A DNA stretch of 64,000 nucleotides, taken from Halalkalibacter oceani. GTDB taxonomy: Bacteria > Bacillota > Bacilli > Bacillales > Bacillaceae_D. Shown here piece after piece: positions 1-9,098 of the stretch; positions within the stretch are counted from its first letter, which is position 1, and every line of letters starts with the position of its first letter. A model generated the notes under the pieces. That model had not been told where the DNA came from. It saw only the letters and a program-made list of their open reading frames with translations, and did not search any database. Both the position numbers and the translations under genes were made by a program. The stretch lies in assembly GCF_023715705.1 (NCBI RefSeq), contig NZ_JAMBOS010000009.1, positions 62,001 through 126,000 of the forward strand, in the 5' to 3' direction.

Positions 1-1076
1 GTTTTTGTATCGAGCAGGGTAATACCCGCCTGAAAGTCTTCATTATCCGGAAAACTTGTAATGTACTGATCTGTTTGCAGGACGGTTTCGACATGCTCCT
101 GCGCTTCGACATCAAGCGTTGTGTAGACCTTTAGTCCAGCATTGTAGAGATCATTGACCGTGATCCCTTCCATTTCTTCAAGCTCTGCCAACACTTGATT
201 ATAAAAGGCTTCATACGGATAAGACTCACGCTCTGTTAATTCAAGCTGATCCTCCAATGGAATCGCTTTTGCCGCTTCAGCCTCTTCACTCGTAATCTTT
301 CCGTGCTGTTCCATCAGCGAGAGGACGAGGTTGCGTCGGCTTTCGGCAGCTTCTGGATTTTTCGTTGGATCATAAAAGCTTGGACGGCGTGGGATCCCGG
401 CGAGCAACGCGGCATCAGCGAGCGACAATTCGCCGACCGATTTATTAAAGTACGTTTGCGAGGCGAGCTCGACCCCGTATACGCCGGAGCCTAAATAAAT
501 CTGATTCAAATACATCTCAAGGATCTGATCCTTCGAATAGCGCTGTTCCAGTTTGATCGCTAAATATTGCTCCTGAATCTTTCTCGTTAAACGCTTCTCT
601 TCGTTCAGAAAAAGGTTCTTGACGAGCTGTTGGGTAATCGTACTTGCCCCTTCAGCGCCAAATCCCTCGGTTATATTGGCTGCGACTGCGCCAAACAAGC
701 GGCGGATGTCAATCCCAAAATGCTCGCGGAAGCGGATGTCCTCCACGGAAAGGAACGCATCCTCGACGATTGGCGGGATATCCTGAATGCTGACATTGAC
801 CCGCCGTTCACTTGAGTCGAGCTGTGAGACGAGCTCATCATTCTGGTCAAACATTTGCGCTGCCTGTGATAATGTCAGCTTGTCTTCATCAAGCGGAGGT
901 GCTCCCTGAATCATGGCGAAAACCGTGATTCCGCCGGCGATGCAGGCAATTACACCAAGCGTGACAATTAATAGAAATATTTTTTTCAAAAGACCTTTCT
1001 TTGTCGTCTTTTTCCCCTTTTTCATTGATTGACGTGCTTGACGACGTCCCTGTCTTGTTTTTATTTCTTTTGACAT
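1..1076 (-). CDS. ponA: Class A penicillin-binding protein (PBP1), N-terminal part; runs off the window
   Basis: Bifunctional peptidoglycan synthase, glycosyltransferase plus transpeptidase, anchored in the cell membrane. About 358 N-terminal residues are visible; the 3' end lies beyond base 1. A basic cytoplasmic tail (residues 1-33) is followed by one membrane segment (about 34-55) and a GT51 domain with the E-D-x-x-F-x-x-H-x-G motif near residue 112 (catalytic Glu) and the STITQQLVKN motif. The start of the region leading into the transpeptidase domain is also present. The ATG at 1074-1076 lies just downstream of recU, the ponA-recU order known from B. subtilis. The transpeptidase motifs are outside the window and cannot be checked. 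Confidence 0.93.
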   Translation of the reverse strand, partial: MSKEIKTRQGRRQARQSMKKGKKTTKKGLLKKIFLLIVTLGVIACIAGGITVFAMIQGAPPLDEDKLTLSQAAQMFDQNDELVSQLDSSERRVNVSIQDIPPIVEDAFLSVEDIRFREHFGIDIRRLFGAVAANITEGFGAEGASTITQQLVKNLFLNEEKRLTRKIQEQYLAIKLEQRYSKDQILEMYLNQIYLGSGVYGVELASQTYFNKSVGELSLADAALLAGIPRRPSFYDPTKNPEAAESRRNLVLSLMEQHGKITSEEAEAAKAIPLEDQLELTERESYPYEAFYNQVLAELEEMEGITVNDLYNAGLKVYTTLDVEAQEHVETVLQTDQYITSFPDNEDFQAGITLLDTK

Positions 1077-1100
1077 CGTGTCTCTCCCTTTCTGCATCCA

Positions 1101-1709
1101 CTACTTTGTAAAGTAGACTGATTCAACTACTTTCAAGTAATCAATTCGTGGATGATATCCTATTTTAATCGAATACCCTAACTGTTCAATATCCGACTTT
1201 CGGATGGATTTTCGGGTTTGCTCCTGTCTGTCGTAAAAAGAAAGGAGATGGCTGGCATCCAGTAAATAGATTTCATCTGTTACGGTAAAGCGAAGAATAA
1301 CAAAAGCAATCCCTCCTTGAACGATGACTTGGCGCATATGTTCAATTTGATGCTGATGAAAGTTCTTCAACGGGAAGGAAGTTTTATTCTTTGTTTCTTT
1401 GGCTTCGAAATCAATATAGCGCCCTTTAAAAACTCCATTATAGTCCGTCGTTGAAGCCTGTTTGAAATAGGCTTCTTTAATGACAGCAGCGCTGCGGCGC
1501 GGATAGTCAACGTCAACAATCTGCACGGGTGTCGGCTTCTTGTGAATGACAGCGAGCTGATGCTCCAAATAATACTGGTTCGTGACGTTCAAGTCTTCTT
1601 CCAGCGTCATGCCGCGATTGCTGTACATATTCGTTGTGCCTGCGCCCGTTTTTTTAACAGGGGGCGGATTTGCTTCGAAGCGTCTACCATTTGGATAATG
1701 AATCGCCAT
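1101..1709 (-). CDS. recU: Holliday junction resolvase RecU
   Basis: RecU resolves Holliday junctions in recombinational repair and chromosome segregation in Firmicutes. The 202-aa product has the family's usual length. Conserved blocks are visible: [13 protein letters not shown] near the N-terminus, [26 protein letters not shown] and [18 protein letters not shown], the last carrying the nuclease-type D/E/K residues. It lies 24 bp upstream of ponA on the same strand, so the two genes are probably cotranscribed, as in B. subtilis. Confidence 0.96.
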   Translation of the reverse strand: MAIHYPNGRRFEANPPPVKKTGAGTTNMYSNRGMTLEEDLNVTNQYYLEHQLAVIHKKPTPVQIVDVDYPRRSAAVIKEAYFKQASTTDYNGVFKGRYIDFEAKETKNKTSFPLKNFHQHQIEHMRQVIVQGGIAFVILRFTVTDEIYLLDASHLLSFYDRQEQTRKSIRKSDIEQLGYSIKIGYHPRIDYLKVVESVYFTK

Positions 1710-1856
1710 AACCGCTCACAAACCTTTCTAAAACAATGCATGGAATCAAAGATAGAGATCAAAATAAGGTAGATTCCATCACATTATCTTACCATAAAAG
1801 GTTGCTGAAAAGGTAGGTCATTTTTTGTAGATACGATGAAAGAAAGGCTGAAAATC

Positions 1857-2894
1857 ATGAAAAAACATGTAATAGATGCGATAAAAAAACAAACAGCGCA
1901 AGGAAATCTCGATAATATTTCACGTACCGTATTGTATGAACAGTTTTACAATGAGCATCCGGAGATTAAGTGGGCGCTGCTCGCCGGGCTCGTTTCCCGT
2001 AACGCTGGCTGGAATATGACGGATCTTTGGAGCAAATGGTTTCACGTTTTGATCACCAGTGAGAAGAGGGACTTACTATTTTCCACGTACGAGCGGGCAA
2101 ACTGGACGATTTTCGCCGATGCCTTTCCGCAGTTGCTCTGGTATGAACGGGCAAAGAAAAAAGGGAAGCCTGATTATTCATTGCTGGCGGCATTGGGAAC
2201 GAGCAGGTTCATGCAGAACGAGTGGAGGAGGTTTTGCGAGAAGGGCGATGAGGAGCGGCTTTGCACGGCGCTAATTATTAATGAACAATTTGTGATAGAA
2301 GGGACGGTGCTGCGGAAGCGCCCTTATCAAAACCGGGTATTTGAGACGCTGCTGTATGTGGCTGAAGAGCATGCTCACTTCAGCTATGTCCTATTTCCAA
2401 CGAAAAGCGGTAAGCTGTACGGCTTGTACACGCGCGATTTTCGCGATGTCCAAAAGCGTATAGTGTTCGGAAAGCAGCTCGCAAAGCTGCTGTTTCATCC
2501 GCTGATTCACGCCGGGATTATCCGGTTTTTACAGGATACACCGCCAACCGGCTCGCGCTATGATTATGGTCAATATATGAAATGGTCCTTTTCTAACACG
2601 AGTCCGCCGCTCAGAGGAACGGTACCGCTCGTCGCCCATCATTGGTCGAACCGTAAGGACTGGTATTTACGGAGCGAGGAGGATATCGAAGCGCTGTTTG
2701 CAGAGGAAAAGGAAATAGAGCCGGTTGAGCGGACTAACTGGCTGCAGATGAAGATGAGCGAGCTATATCTTCTTATGAAGCTGAAGCAACTATTGAGACT
2801 GGGAGAGAGGTCGCAAGGAGAAGAAAAACATGGCAGGCGCTCCGTTCTGCGCAAATCCCCTACCGAAGAAACCCGCTTCGGTAGAGGCCACTGA
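1857..2894 (+). CDS. yppC: DUF2515 family protein (YppC-like)
   Basis: Protein of unknown function, 345 aa from the chosen start. The ATG at 1857 is preferred over an in-frame ATG at 1836 because AAAGG lies 9 bp upstream of it, while the earlier one has no clear ribosome binding site. The family assignment rests on conserved-looking blocks (NISRTVLYEQFYNEHPEIKW and LLAGLVSRNAGWNMTDL) and on position: B. subtilis yppC also sits divergent to recU-ponA and beside sspM. No signal peptide or membrane segment is evident. A 9-bp inverted repeat (2860-2868 / 2876-2884) covers the 3' end of the gene. Confidence 0.8.
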   Translation: MKKHVIDAIKKQTAQGNLDNISRTVLYEQFYNEHPEIKWALLAGLVSRNAGWNMTDLWSKWFHVLITSEKRDLLFSTYERANWTIFADAFPQLLWYERAKKKGKPDYSLLAALGTSRFMQNEWRRFCEKGDEERLCTALIINEQFVIEGTVLRKRPYQNRVFETLLYVAEEHAHFSYVLFPTKSGKLYGLYTRDFRDVQKRIVFGKQLAKLLFHPLIHAGIIRFLQDTPPTGSRYDYGQYMKWSFSNTSPPLRGTVPLVAHHWSNRKDWYLRSEEDIEALFAEEKEIEPVERTNWLQMKMSELYLLMKLKQLLRLGERSQGEEKHGRRSVLRKSPTEETRFGRGH

Positions 2895-2985
2895 AAAACT
2901 TCCTTTTTCAACAGATTCCTTCGGTAAAGGATGTTAAAACCAGGGGCAGACTTCGCACATTGCTTAAGGGTGTTTGCTCCCTGCC

Positions 2986-3108
2986 TTATTCCGCAGGACG
3001 GTTTGGTCCACCGAGCTTTTTATCGCCAGTATATGAATTGAGCCCTTTGTCAGCTGGCTGTCGTTTATTCTTTTGCTTGTTGCTTTTTGTACGTTTATTT
3101 GTCATCAT
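2986..3108 (-). CDS. sspM: Small acid-soluble spore protein M (SspM)
   Basis: A 40-aa very basic protein (39 aa if the second ATG is used) ending in DKKLGGPNRPAE. As I recall it, B. subtilis SspM ends almost identically, in DKKLGGPNRPST. Minor SASPs of this type are made in the forespore and packed in the spore core. An AAAGGAGG ribosome binding site lies 5 bp before the first ATG and 8 bp before the second. The gene is adjacent to yppC, as in B. subtilis. A possible sigma-G promoter lies at 3127-3155. Confidence 0.88.
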   Translation of the reverse strand: MMTNKRTKSNKQKNKRQPADKGLNSYTGDKKLGGPNRPAE

Positions 3109-3126
3109 ACGTCCCTCCTTTATGAG

Positions 3127-3155
3127 TAGTTTGTCGGATCGTTGCCTTTCCATGC
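3127..3155 (-). promoter_or_regulatory. Candidate sigma-G promoter of sspM
   Basis: Read on the minus strand, GCATG (3151-3155) is separated by 17 bp from CAAACTA (3127-3133). This is close to the forespore sigma-G pattern of a GNATR-type -35 and a CATNNTA-type -10, and it lies about 20 bp upstream of the sspM start. One -10 base departs from consensus. The assignment is inferred from spacing and from the gene's identity. Confidence 0.4.
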
Positions 3156-3307
3156 ATGTTCAGTCAAAATTCCGCCTTCTGTTTCGTTTCTTACGGAATC
3201 AGCACTTTGTTTGCCGAATCAATTCTACTTTTGTCAGGCGCAAAGGAATTTGCGGAAAGCGACGAGAAAGTACCCTCAAGCTTATTATTTAGAAGGAGGG
3301 ACCGACA

Positions 3308-3850
3308 ATGAAAACATGGAAAACGAAGGATGTATCAGAGCAGTTAGGTGTGAACCCGACGACGGTCCAGCGCTGGGTAAAATATTTCGGATTAGATTGC
3401 GAAACGAACGAACATGGGCACTACCAATTTACCGCGGAGCATGTGGAGATTATGAAGCATATCCAACAGGAGCTCGCTCTCGGGAAACGAATGAGAGAAA
3501 TCACATTTGAGCAATATCCGGGAATGAAAGAGGAAAGACCGGCACAGCTTCAGCAGACGATTGATACAGAACTATATGAAAAAAAGCTGCAGGAGGTAAT
3601 GAAGAAGGTTCAGGAGCTGGAATACCGGCTTAGCAAAAAAGCTGATGAAGTCGTCAGCTACCAATTGTTGAAGCACCGTTCGGAGCTGGAAGAAATGATG
3701 AAGCTCATTAAAGGCTTGGAGAAGCGGCTGGCACAAATGGAACAGAAGATCGACTATCCGCAGCACGGACATGAGAGCGAGCTACCGCTGGTTGCCGGTG
3801 ACGAGGTCAAAAAGAAGCGGCGGACGTTGATGCAGTTGTTTTCTTTCTGA
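3308..3850 (+). CDS. racA: RacA-like chromosome-anchoring protein (MerR-type HTH plus coiled coil)
   Basis: 180 aa. The N-terminal winged helix-turn-helix of MerR type (about residues 3-70) contains TKDVSEQLGVNPTTVQRWVKYFGL followed by GHYQFTAEH. A long charged coiled coil follows (about 85-155), and the basic C-terminus ends KKKRRTLMQLFSF. This architecture matches RacA, which bridges origin-proximal DNA to the cell pole during sporulation. A different MerR-like coiled-coil DNA-binding protein is the alternative. The ATG follows GGAGG by 8 bp. B. subtilis racA lies elsewhere on its chromosome, so the position between sspM and yppE is a local difference. Confidence 0.75.
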   Translation: MKTWKTKDVSEQLGVNPTTVQRWVKYFGLDCETNEHGHYQFTAEHVEIMKHIQQELALGKRMREITFEQYPGMKEERPAQLQQTIDTELYEKKLQEVMKKVQELEYRLSKKADEVVSYQLLKHRSELEEMMKLIKGLEKRLAQMEQKIDYPQHGHESELPLVAGDEVKKKRRTLMQLFSF

Positions 3851-3924
3851 TTCGCAATGAAGAAGGCAAAGCACTTTGAAGCATGGCAGCCATTTGGTAA
3901 GATTGAGAACGGAGGTGCTGAGCT

Positions 3925-4311
3925 ATGAGCAGGGAAACACGTTCTCACTTACAGCAATACACAAGCGATTTACTCGCTCTTAATAAAGAAGCCGAGGAAT
4001 ATTATCTTGAGATCGTTCGCCGGTATGACAGCTATGAACCAGACTTTTTCGGCAAGGTGAAGCCGTTTGCCGATCAGGTGGCGGCGCTTCGGGAGCAATG
4101 GCTGCCGGAGGCAACGGCCTTTGTCCAGAAGGAAAGGCCGTTGCACCTGCATCCAAGTCAGCTTCAGCAGACGGCGGAGAATCTTGAAATTGTTGCGATC
4201 AAATCTTTTTACAAAGAGACAAGCTTAAAAAGACAAATGGAAACTTTTAAATCAGTCGAGTACGTCCTGAATCAGCTGCTCGATGCCATCTCAGCGGCAA
4301 CCGGTAAATGA
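3925..4311 (+). CDS. yppE: YppE family protein (DUF1798)
   Basis: 128-aa soluble, probably all-alpha protein of unknown function. The sequence, including LNKEAEEYYLEIVRRYD and the FYKETSLKRQMETFKSVEYVLNQLL tail, fits the DUF1798/YppE family. Its place near yppC and sspM matches the B. subtilis ypp cluster. A GGAGGTG ribosome binding site precedes the ATG. Transcription probably ends at the hairpin at 4330-4377. Confidence 0.75.
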   Translation: MSRETRSHLQQYTSDLLALNKEAEEYYLEIVRRYDSYEPDFFGKVKPFADQVAALREQWLPEATAFVQKERPLHLHPSQLQQTAENLEIVAIKSFYKETSLKRQMETFKSVEYVLNQLLDAISAATGK

Positions 4312-4329
4312 ACCGGTCACAAACAGAAA

Positions 4330-4377
4330 AAAGCAGCGTTTCCTCTCCTGCTTCATGCAGAGCGGTCACGCTGCTTT
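4330..4377. terminator. Bidirectional intrinsic terminator between yppE and the 4383-4586 gene
   Basis: AAAGCAGCGT (4330-4339) and ACGCTGCTTT (4368-4377) form a 10-bp perfect stem, followed by a T-rich run on the plus strand and preceded by A's that serve the minus strand. It sits between two convergent genes. Confidence 0.8.
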
Positions 4378-4382
4378 CTTTT

Positions 4383-4586
4383 TTAGCCATTATCACGAAA
4401 AGCTAAAAACGTCATAAAAATAATTGTCGCGAAGGACAGGATCGCTAAAATGGTTACGAGCATCCCGGATGGCTCTGCGTGGGCCACTTCCTCAGCTCCG
4501 CTTTCTTCGGCGGCCGCAGCCAGAACCTGAAGCGGAACTAAGAAAGCAACGAGACAAGCTCCCAAAAATGAAATCACTTTACCCAA
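4383..4586 (-). CDS. Small secreted or membrane protein of unknown function
   Basis: 67 aa from a TTG start at 4584-4586, chosen because GAGGAGG lies 7 bp upstream; an in-frame upstream ATG would lack this. A hydrophobic N-terminal segment ends in VLAAAAEESG, which looks like a signal peptide or first membrane helix. A short acidic stretch and a second membrane helix (LVTILAILSFATIIFMTFLAF) follow, with tail RDNG. No family recognised. It is convergent with yppE and divergent to ilvA. Confidence 0.6.
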   Translation of the reverse strand: MGKVISFLGACLVAFLVPLQVLAAAAEESGAEEVAHAEPSGMLVTILAILSFATIIFMTFLAFRDNG

Positions 4587-4866
4587 GATCAACCCTCCTC
4601 TTTTTACGTATGTATCTTTCCCTTCAAAAATCAATGACTGTCAGATGATCCCATTGACTATCCCTTTTATTATAGGGAGCGGAAAACAAATTATCAACCT
4701 AAACCGCCGCGATAAATATGGCTAATCTGTGAGCTGAACAAAAGAATGCACGATAATCGAACGAAGCTCCGGGGTTCGCAAACGATAGGCGTTATGATAA
4801 GATGAATGTACTATGTAAGTAGTCGAAGTTATTGTAAGATTCAGTTTGAAATGAAAGGACAAGACG

Positions 4867-6114
4867 ATGGGAACTGTACATATTGAAGATATCATTATAG
4901 CCAACCAGCGCTTAAAAGACGTCGTAACGCATACGCCGCTTCAAAAGAATCAAGTGCTTTCAGAGCGTTATGATTGTCAAGTTTATTTGAAAAGAGAGGA
5001 CCTTCAGGTCGTGCGCTCCTTTAAGATCCGTGGAGCCTTTTACCAAATTTCGAGTTTATCCGTTGAGGAGCTGAATAATGGCGTCGTTTGTGCCAGTGCG
5101 GGAAATCATGCCCAAGGTGTTGCTTACTCCTGCCAGACGCTCCGGATTAACGGAAAGATTTTTATGCCATCGACGACTCCGCGTCAAAAGGTCGATCAAG
5201 TGAAGTTTTTTGGAAAAGAATACGTTGAAGTTATTTTAACCGGAGATACGTTTGATGATTCCTTCAACGAGGCAATGGCTTACTGCACGGAGCACCAGAT
5301 GGCGTTCATCCACCCGTTTGACCAGGAGAAAATCGTCGCTGGACAAGGTACGGTCGGAATGGAAATTATGAACGATATCGATGAGAACATTGACTATTTA
5401 TTTTCTTCGATCGGCGGCGGCGGCTTAATTAGCGGGGTTGGTACCTACATTAAAAGCATCAGCCCGCGGACGAAGGTCATTGGTTGCGAGCCAAGCGGGG
5501 CGCCGTCGATGAAGGAGTCGTTGAAACAGGGTAAGGTAGTCGAGCTTGAGAAGATCGACAAATTCGTCGATGGGGCAGCTGTCAAAAAAGTAGGGGAGCT
5601 GCCGTTTGAGATTTGCAAAAACGTCCTTGACGATATTGTTCTCGTTCCGGAAGGCAAAATCTGCACGACGATCTTGGAGCTGTACAATCAAAATGCGATT
5701 GTTGCCGAGCCGGCAGGAGCGATGTCGATTACAGCGCTTGACTTTTATAAGGAAGAAATAAAAGGGAAGACCGTCGTATGCGTCGTAAGCGGGGGAAATA
5801 ACGATATTGGGAGAATGCAGGAAATGAGAGAACGCTCCTTAATTTACGAAGGACTGCAATATTACTTCATTGTCCAATTTCCGCAGCGCGCCGGAGCCTT
5901 AAAAGAATTTATTACCGATGTTCTCGGACCGCATGATGATATTACTAGATTTGAATATACAAAGAAAAACAATAAATCAAATGGACCTGTTCTGATCGGA
6001 ATTGAATTGAAATGTCATCAGGATTATGAACCGCTGATCAAGCGTTTGCAGAAAAAAGGCTTTGATTATCAGGAAATCAACAAGGATGCCAGCCTGTTTA
6101 ATTTGTTAATTTAG
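4867..6114 (+). CDS. ilvA: Threonine dehydratase (biosynthetic, IlvA)
   Basis: PLP-dependent deaminase converting threonine to 2-oxobutanoate, the first step to isoleucine. 415 aa, close to the 422-aa B. subtilis enzyme. The PLP lysine lies in VRSFKIRGAF (K53); SAGNHAQG and the glycine-rich SSIGGGGLISG phosphate loop are present. A C-terminal ACT-like regulatory segment (about 330-415) argues for the isoleucine-sensitive biosynthetic form. The ATG follows AAAGGAC. No T-box or other leader structure was seen in the 230 bp upstream. Confidence 0.93.
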   Translation: MGTVHIEDIIIANQRLKDVVTHTPLQKNQVLSERYDCQVYLKREDLQVVRSFKIRGAFYQISSLSVEELNNGVVCASAGNHAQGVAYSCQTLRINGKIFMPSTTPRQKVDQVKFFGKEYVEVILTGDTFDDSFNEAMAYCTEHQMAFIHPFDQEKIVAGQGTVGMEIMNDIDENIDYLFSSIGGGGLISGVGTYIKSISPRTKVIGCEPSGAPSMKESLKQGKVVELEKIDKFVDGAAVKKVGELPFEICKNVLDDIVLVPEGKICTTILELYNQNAIVAEPAGAMSITALDFYKEEIKGKTVVCVVSGGNNDIGRMQEMRERSLIYEGLQYYFIVQFPQRAGALKEFITDVLGPHDDITRFEYTKKNNKSNGPVLIGIELKCHQDYEPLIKRLQKKGFDYQEINKDASLFNLLI

Positions 6115-6148
6115 CTGTCACAACGTAAAAACAAGGGGAGGATTTGCG

Positions 6149-7051
6149 GTGATTCAACAGAACAAAGAGATTTTATTAGAAAGCGGAACAAATGAACTCG
6201 AGGTAATCGTCTTTCAAGTCGGGACAGGAGTATTTGGCATTAATGTCATGAAGGTGCGCGAGATTATTAAAGCACCACCGGTCACTTCTATGCCAAACAG
6301 TCATCCGCATATTGAAGGGATTGTTCGTCTGCGTGATGAAGTGCTGACCGTTGTCGATCTTACGACTGTGCTTGGCTTTCCTCCTTCGGAGCATCCTGAG
6401 GAGGACAAGCTGATTATCTCGGAATTAAATCAGTTAAAGGTGGCCTTCCGGGTCCAGAGTGTATCACGGATTCATCGCCTGTCATGGGAGCAGATCGAGA
6501 AGCCGACCGACTTATCGCAAAATCTTGAAAGTGCAGCTACAGGAGTGGTCAAGTTAGACGACCAGATGATTCTGCTGCTTGATTTTGAAAAGATCGTCGT
6601 CGACATTAATCCAGATAAAGGAATTAACGTTTCTCAGGTGAAGACATTAGGCAAGCGTGAAAGACGCCATAAAAAGATTGTCGCGGCTGAAGATTCGGCG
6701 ATGCTGCAGAAGCTGCTGCATGACACACTTGCCGAAGCGGGCTACGACCAAGTGACGTTTTTTCAAAACGGCAAGGAAGCGTGGGACTACCTCGAATACT
6801 TGAAATCGACAGGCGACGTCTACAATGAAGTAGATCTGTTGATTACAGACTTGGAAATGCCAAAAATGGACGGCCATCATTTGACCCGGAAAATAAAAGA
6901 GGACGAAAGCTTAAAAGACATTCCTGTCATTATTTTTTCCTCGCTGATTACGGATGACCTTTACCATAAGGGCGAGCGGGTCGGAGCGGATGGGCAGGTG
7001 AGCAAACCGGAGATTGTTAAACTGATTGGACAAATTGATCAGCTTGTCTAA
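6149..7051 (+). CDS. cheV: Chemotaxis coupling protein CheV (CheW domain plus receiver)
   Basis: 300 aa starting at GTG with GGGGAGG 7 bp upstream. The CheW-like coupling domain (about 15-155) includes NVMKVREIIKAP and GIVRLRDEVLTVVDL. The response-regulator receiver (about 175-300) has acidic residues AEDS, phospho-acceptor D234 in LLITDLEMPKMDG, a switch serine in IIFSS and lysine in SKPE. CheV links chemoreceptors to CheA and aids adaptation. It ends just before a strong terminator and forms a short transcript with, or independent of, ilvA. Confidence 0.92.
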   Translation: MIQQNKEILLESGTNELEVIVFQVGTGVFGINVMKVREIIKAPPVTSMPNSHPHIEGIVRLRDEVLTVVDLTTVLGFPPSEHPEEDKLIISELNQLKVAFRVQSVSRIHRLSWEQIEKPTDLSQNLESAATGVVKLDDQMILLLDFEKIVVDINPDKGINVSQVKTLGKRERRHKKIVAAEDSAMLQKLLHDTLAEAGYDQVTFFQNGKEAWDYLEYLKSTGDVYNEVDLLITDLEMPKMDGHHLTRKIKEDESLKDIPVIIFSSLITDDLYHKGERVGADGQVSKPEIVKLIGQIDQLV

Positions 7052-7060
7052 CTATGAATG

Positions 7061-7094
7061 ATATCCTGTATAACACCAATACAGGATATTTTTT
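7061..7094 (+). terminator. Intrinsic terminator after cheV
   Basis: ATATCCTGTAT (7061-7071) and ATACAGGATAT (7079-7089) form an 11-bp perfect stem with a 7-nt loop, followed by a T run. Confidence 0.85.
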
Positions 7095-7234
7095 GTGGTC
7101 TTAATAAATTTGGCGAAACACGGTTATTAGCAGTGTTTTATATCTTTCTGTCAGAAAATTCAAATGAATAAAAATACATTGATATTCATTGACCAAGCGC
7201 CGTTTATCTCGTAGAGTAAAAGGGAGGTGATCGG

Positions 7235-7879
7235 ATGAAAGAACGTGTAAAACAATTGTTCTTCGTGTTGCTCGGTCTAGTGTTAACGGCTGTCGGACTG
7301 CATCTTCTCGGCATCCACCAATTAACATTTGGAGGAACAGCAGGACTTGCGACTGTCCTTACCTATTTGACCCCCTGGTCGTGGGCTGTGCTGTTTTTCC
7401 TTGTCAACCTGCCCTTCTTTTTGATGTCGGTCAAGGAGCTCGGGAAGTGGTTTACGTTTTCAAGCTTTATGTCGATTACCGCGATTTCGATCATTGGCGA
7501 CAGCCTTACGCTGCTCCCAAAGATTGAAATGATGCCGTGGCTTGTGGCAATCATTTCCGGTCTTTTGATCGGAGCAGGCGTCACGTTTGTGCTGAATAAT
7601 GGCTCCTCGCTTGGCGGAATTCATATTCTGGCCTTGTATATCGATCATCGCTGGGGTGTGAACCGTGGCTGGACGATTTTCATTAGTGATCTGCTGATCG
7701 TCCTTAGTGCCGCTTTTCTCGTCGGCTGGAATTTTGCCTTGCTGTCCGTCGTCACGATCTTTCTTGCCAGCGCAATAATTGGCCGCTACAAAAAGTCGCC
7801 GATTAAGGCGGACGCCGCAGCGGCCGATTATCAGACGGTCGTCGGATCGGGCTCTGACCTGAACACTCCGGCGAAATAA
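7235..7879 (+). CDS. YitT/DUF161 family membrane protein
   Basis: 214-aa integral membrane protein with about five to six hydrophobic segments between residues 7 and 185. The motifs GGTAGLATVLTYLT and GSSLGGIHILALYI are typical of the YitT (DUF161) fold. It lacks the C-terminal DUF2179 domain of full-length YitT proteins and ends in a short polar tail. Transport function is unknown. The ATG is preceded by GGGAGGTG. It is convergent with the NlpC/P60 gene downstream. Confidence 0.75.
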   Translation: MKERVKQLFFVLLGLVLTAVGLHLLGIHQLTFGGTAGLATVLTYLTPWSWAVLFFLVNLPFFLMSVKELGKWFTFSSFMSITAISIIGDSLTLLPKIEMMPWLVAIISGLLIGAGVTFVLNNGSSLGGIHILALYIDHRWGVNRGWTIFISDLLIVLSAAFLVGWNFALLSVVTIFLASAIIGRYKKSPIKADAAAADYQTVVGSGSDLNTPAK

Positions 7880-7893
7880 GTGTCTTTTACTTC

Positions 7894-8961
7894 CTAAAAT
7901 CGTTTGCCGCCGAGATAGCGGTGTGCCCAATAAGGCTGGTCTAACGAAGATACCGTAACACCAGTCGATGAACCGGCATGAATAAATTGCCGGTTTCCCA
8001 GGTAAATGCCGGCGTGAGAAGGTCCGCTCTGAGCTGTTGAGAAAAAGACGAGATCACCAGTCTTTAGCTGAGAAACCGATTGTCCGCTGCGAAAAAGCTC
8101 TCTTGTCGTCCGTGGCAGCTGCTTGTTATGCTGGCGGAACACATATTGAATAAACCCGCTGCAATCGAAACCTGCCGTTGACGTACCGCCCCAGGCATAA
8201 GGAACACCCTGGAGGGAAAGCGCGGTTTGAATGAGCGAATCCTGAACGGGCTGCTCGACCTGCTGTTCAACTTGTTGTTCCTCTTGTTCCGCACTGACTG
8301 CCGCCGCCTTAACTTGCGGAGCTTTCAGTGCTTTTTTTGTTTCAGGGCCTATCATGCCATCGACCTGAAGCCCATGTGCCTGCTGAAAATGCTTGACGGC
8401 TGCGGTCGTTCTTGGACCGAAAATACCATCGACTCCTTGATAGTAGCCGTAATCGGCCAGCACTTGCTGAGCCTTTTTAACCGCCGGCCCTTTTACTCCT
8501 TCTTTCAGCAATTGAGCCGAGCTGCCTTTTAAGGACGGTGAATGAGCGGAGGCGATTAACGCCTGCTCCGGGTTGTTTTCTCCCTGCTGGATTGTGACTG
8601 TTCTTTCTTCTTGACTGGCAAAACGGATCTCTGTTGACAGCCGCAGATGACGGCTCGTTTCCGGCCCGGCGACTCCATCGCTTTTCAAGGCATGATTTCG
8701 CTGATAAGAGGTGACCGCCTGTCTCGTCAACAGGCCAAAAAATCCGTCGATCGCCCCGTCATAATAATGGAATGCTTTTAAGTAGCTTTGCAGCTGCATC
8801 ACCTGGGCGTCAGTCCGGCCAAACTGGAGTAACCATGAATGATCGAGAGGTGCGCCTTTTTTTGGCGCGGCAAGCGCTTTTTCCTGGTTCAGTGGCATAT
8901 ACATCACGGTTCCAAGCATAGCCGCAGACAGCAACAGCGTTCCTTTCGTTTTCGTCTTCAT
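7894..8961 (-). CDS. Secreted NlpC/P60 peptidoglycan endopeptidase with two PG-binding domains
   Basis: 355 aa from the ATG at 8961, chosen because AGGAGG lies 6 bp upstream. A signal peptide (about 1-32, cleavage near ALAAP) is followed by two PG_binding_1 repeats (about 48-105 and 153-212; FFGLLTRQAV and IFGPRTTAAV), a Q/E-rich linker (about 224-240) and an NlpC/P60 domain (about 242-355). The catalytic triad is visible as C267 in FDCSGF, H316 in SHAGIY and H328 in FIHAG. These enzymes cut gamma-D-Glu-diamino acid bonds in the cell wall. B. subtilis LytE/CwlS-type proteins use LysM instead, so the domain mix here is closer to YkfC/CwlO relatives. Confidence 0.88.
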   Translation of the reverse strand: MKTKTKGTLLLSAAMLGTVMYMPLNQEKALAAPKKGAPLDHSWLLQFGRTDAQVMQLQSYLKAFHYYDGAIDGFFGLLTRQAVTSYQRNHALKSDGVAGPETSRHLRLSTEIRFASQEERTVTIQQGENNPEQALIASAHSPSLKGSSAQLLKEGVKGPAVKKAQQVLADYGYYQGVDGIFGPRTTAAVKHFQQAHGLQVDGMIGPETKKALKAPQVKAAAVSAEQEEQQVEQQVEQPVQDSLIQTALSLQGVPYAWGGTSTAGFDCSGFIQYVFRQHNKQLPRTTRELFRSGQSVSQLKTGDLVFFSTAQSGPSHAGIYLGNRQFIHAGSSTGVTVSSLDQPYWAHRYLGGKRF

Positions 8962-9098
8962 CTGTTCCCTCCTGTTGTCGCAATGATACATCACATAGTT
9001 TATGATGCCAGGCTGGTACTAGAACCGGATTTCCTTTTTGCAATGAAAAATCCATGCTATACTTATACACAATGACATGAAAGAGAAGGAGTGAGCGT

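Noticed and set aside
2960-3292. 110-codon plus-strand open frame between yppC and racA
   Set aside because: It overlaps sspM on the other strand, has no ribosome binding site, and its sequence is that of an antisense shadow.
4635-4866. T-box or other riboswitch ahead of ilvA
   Set aside because: No T-box sequence, specifier loop or terminator was found in the 230-bp leader.
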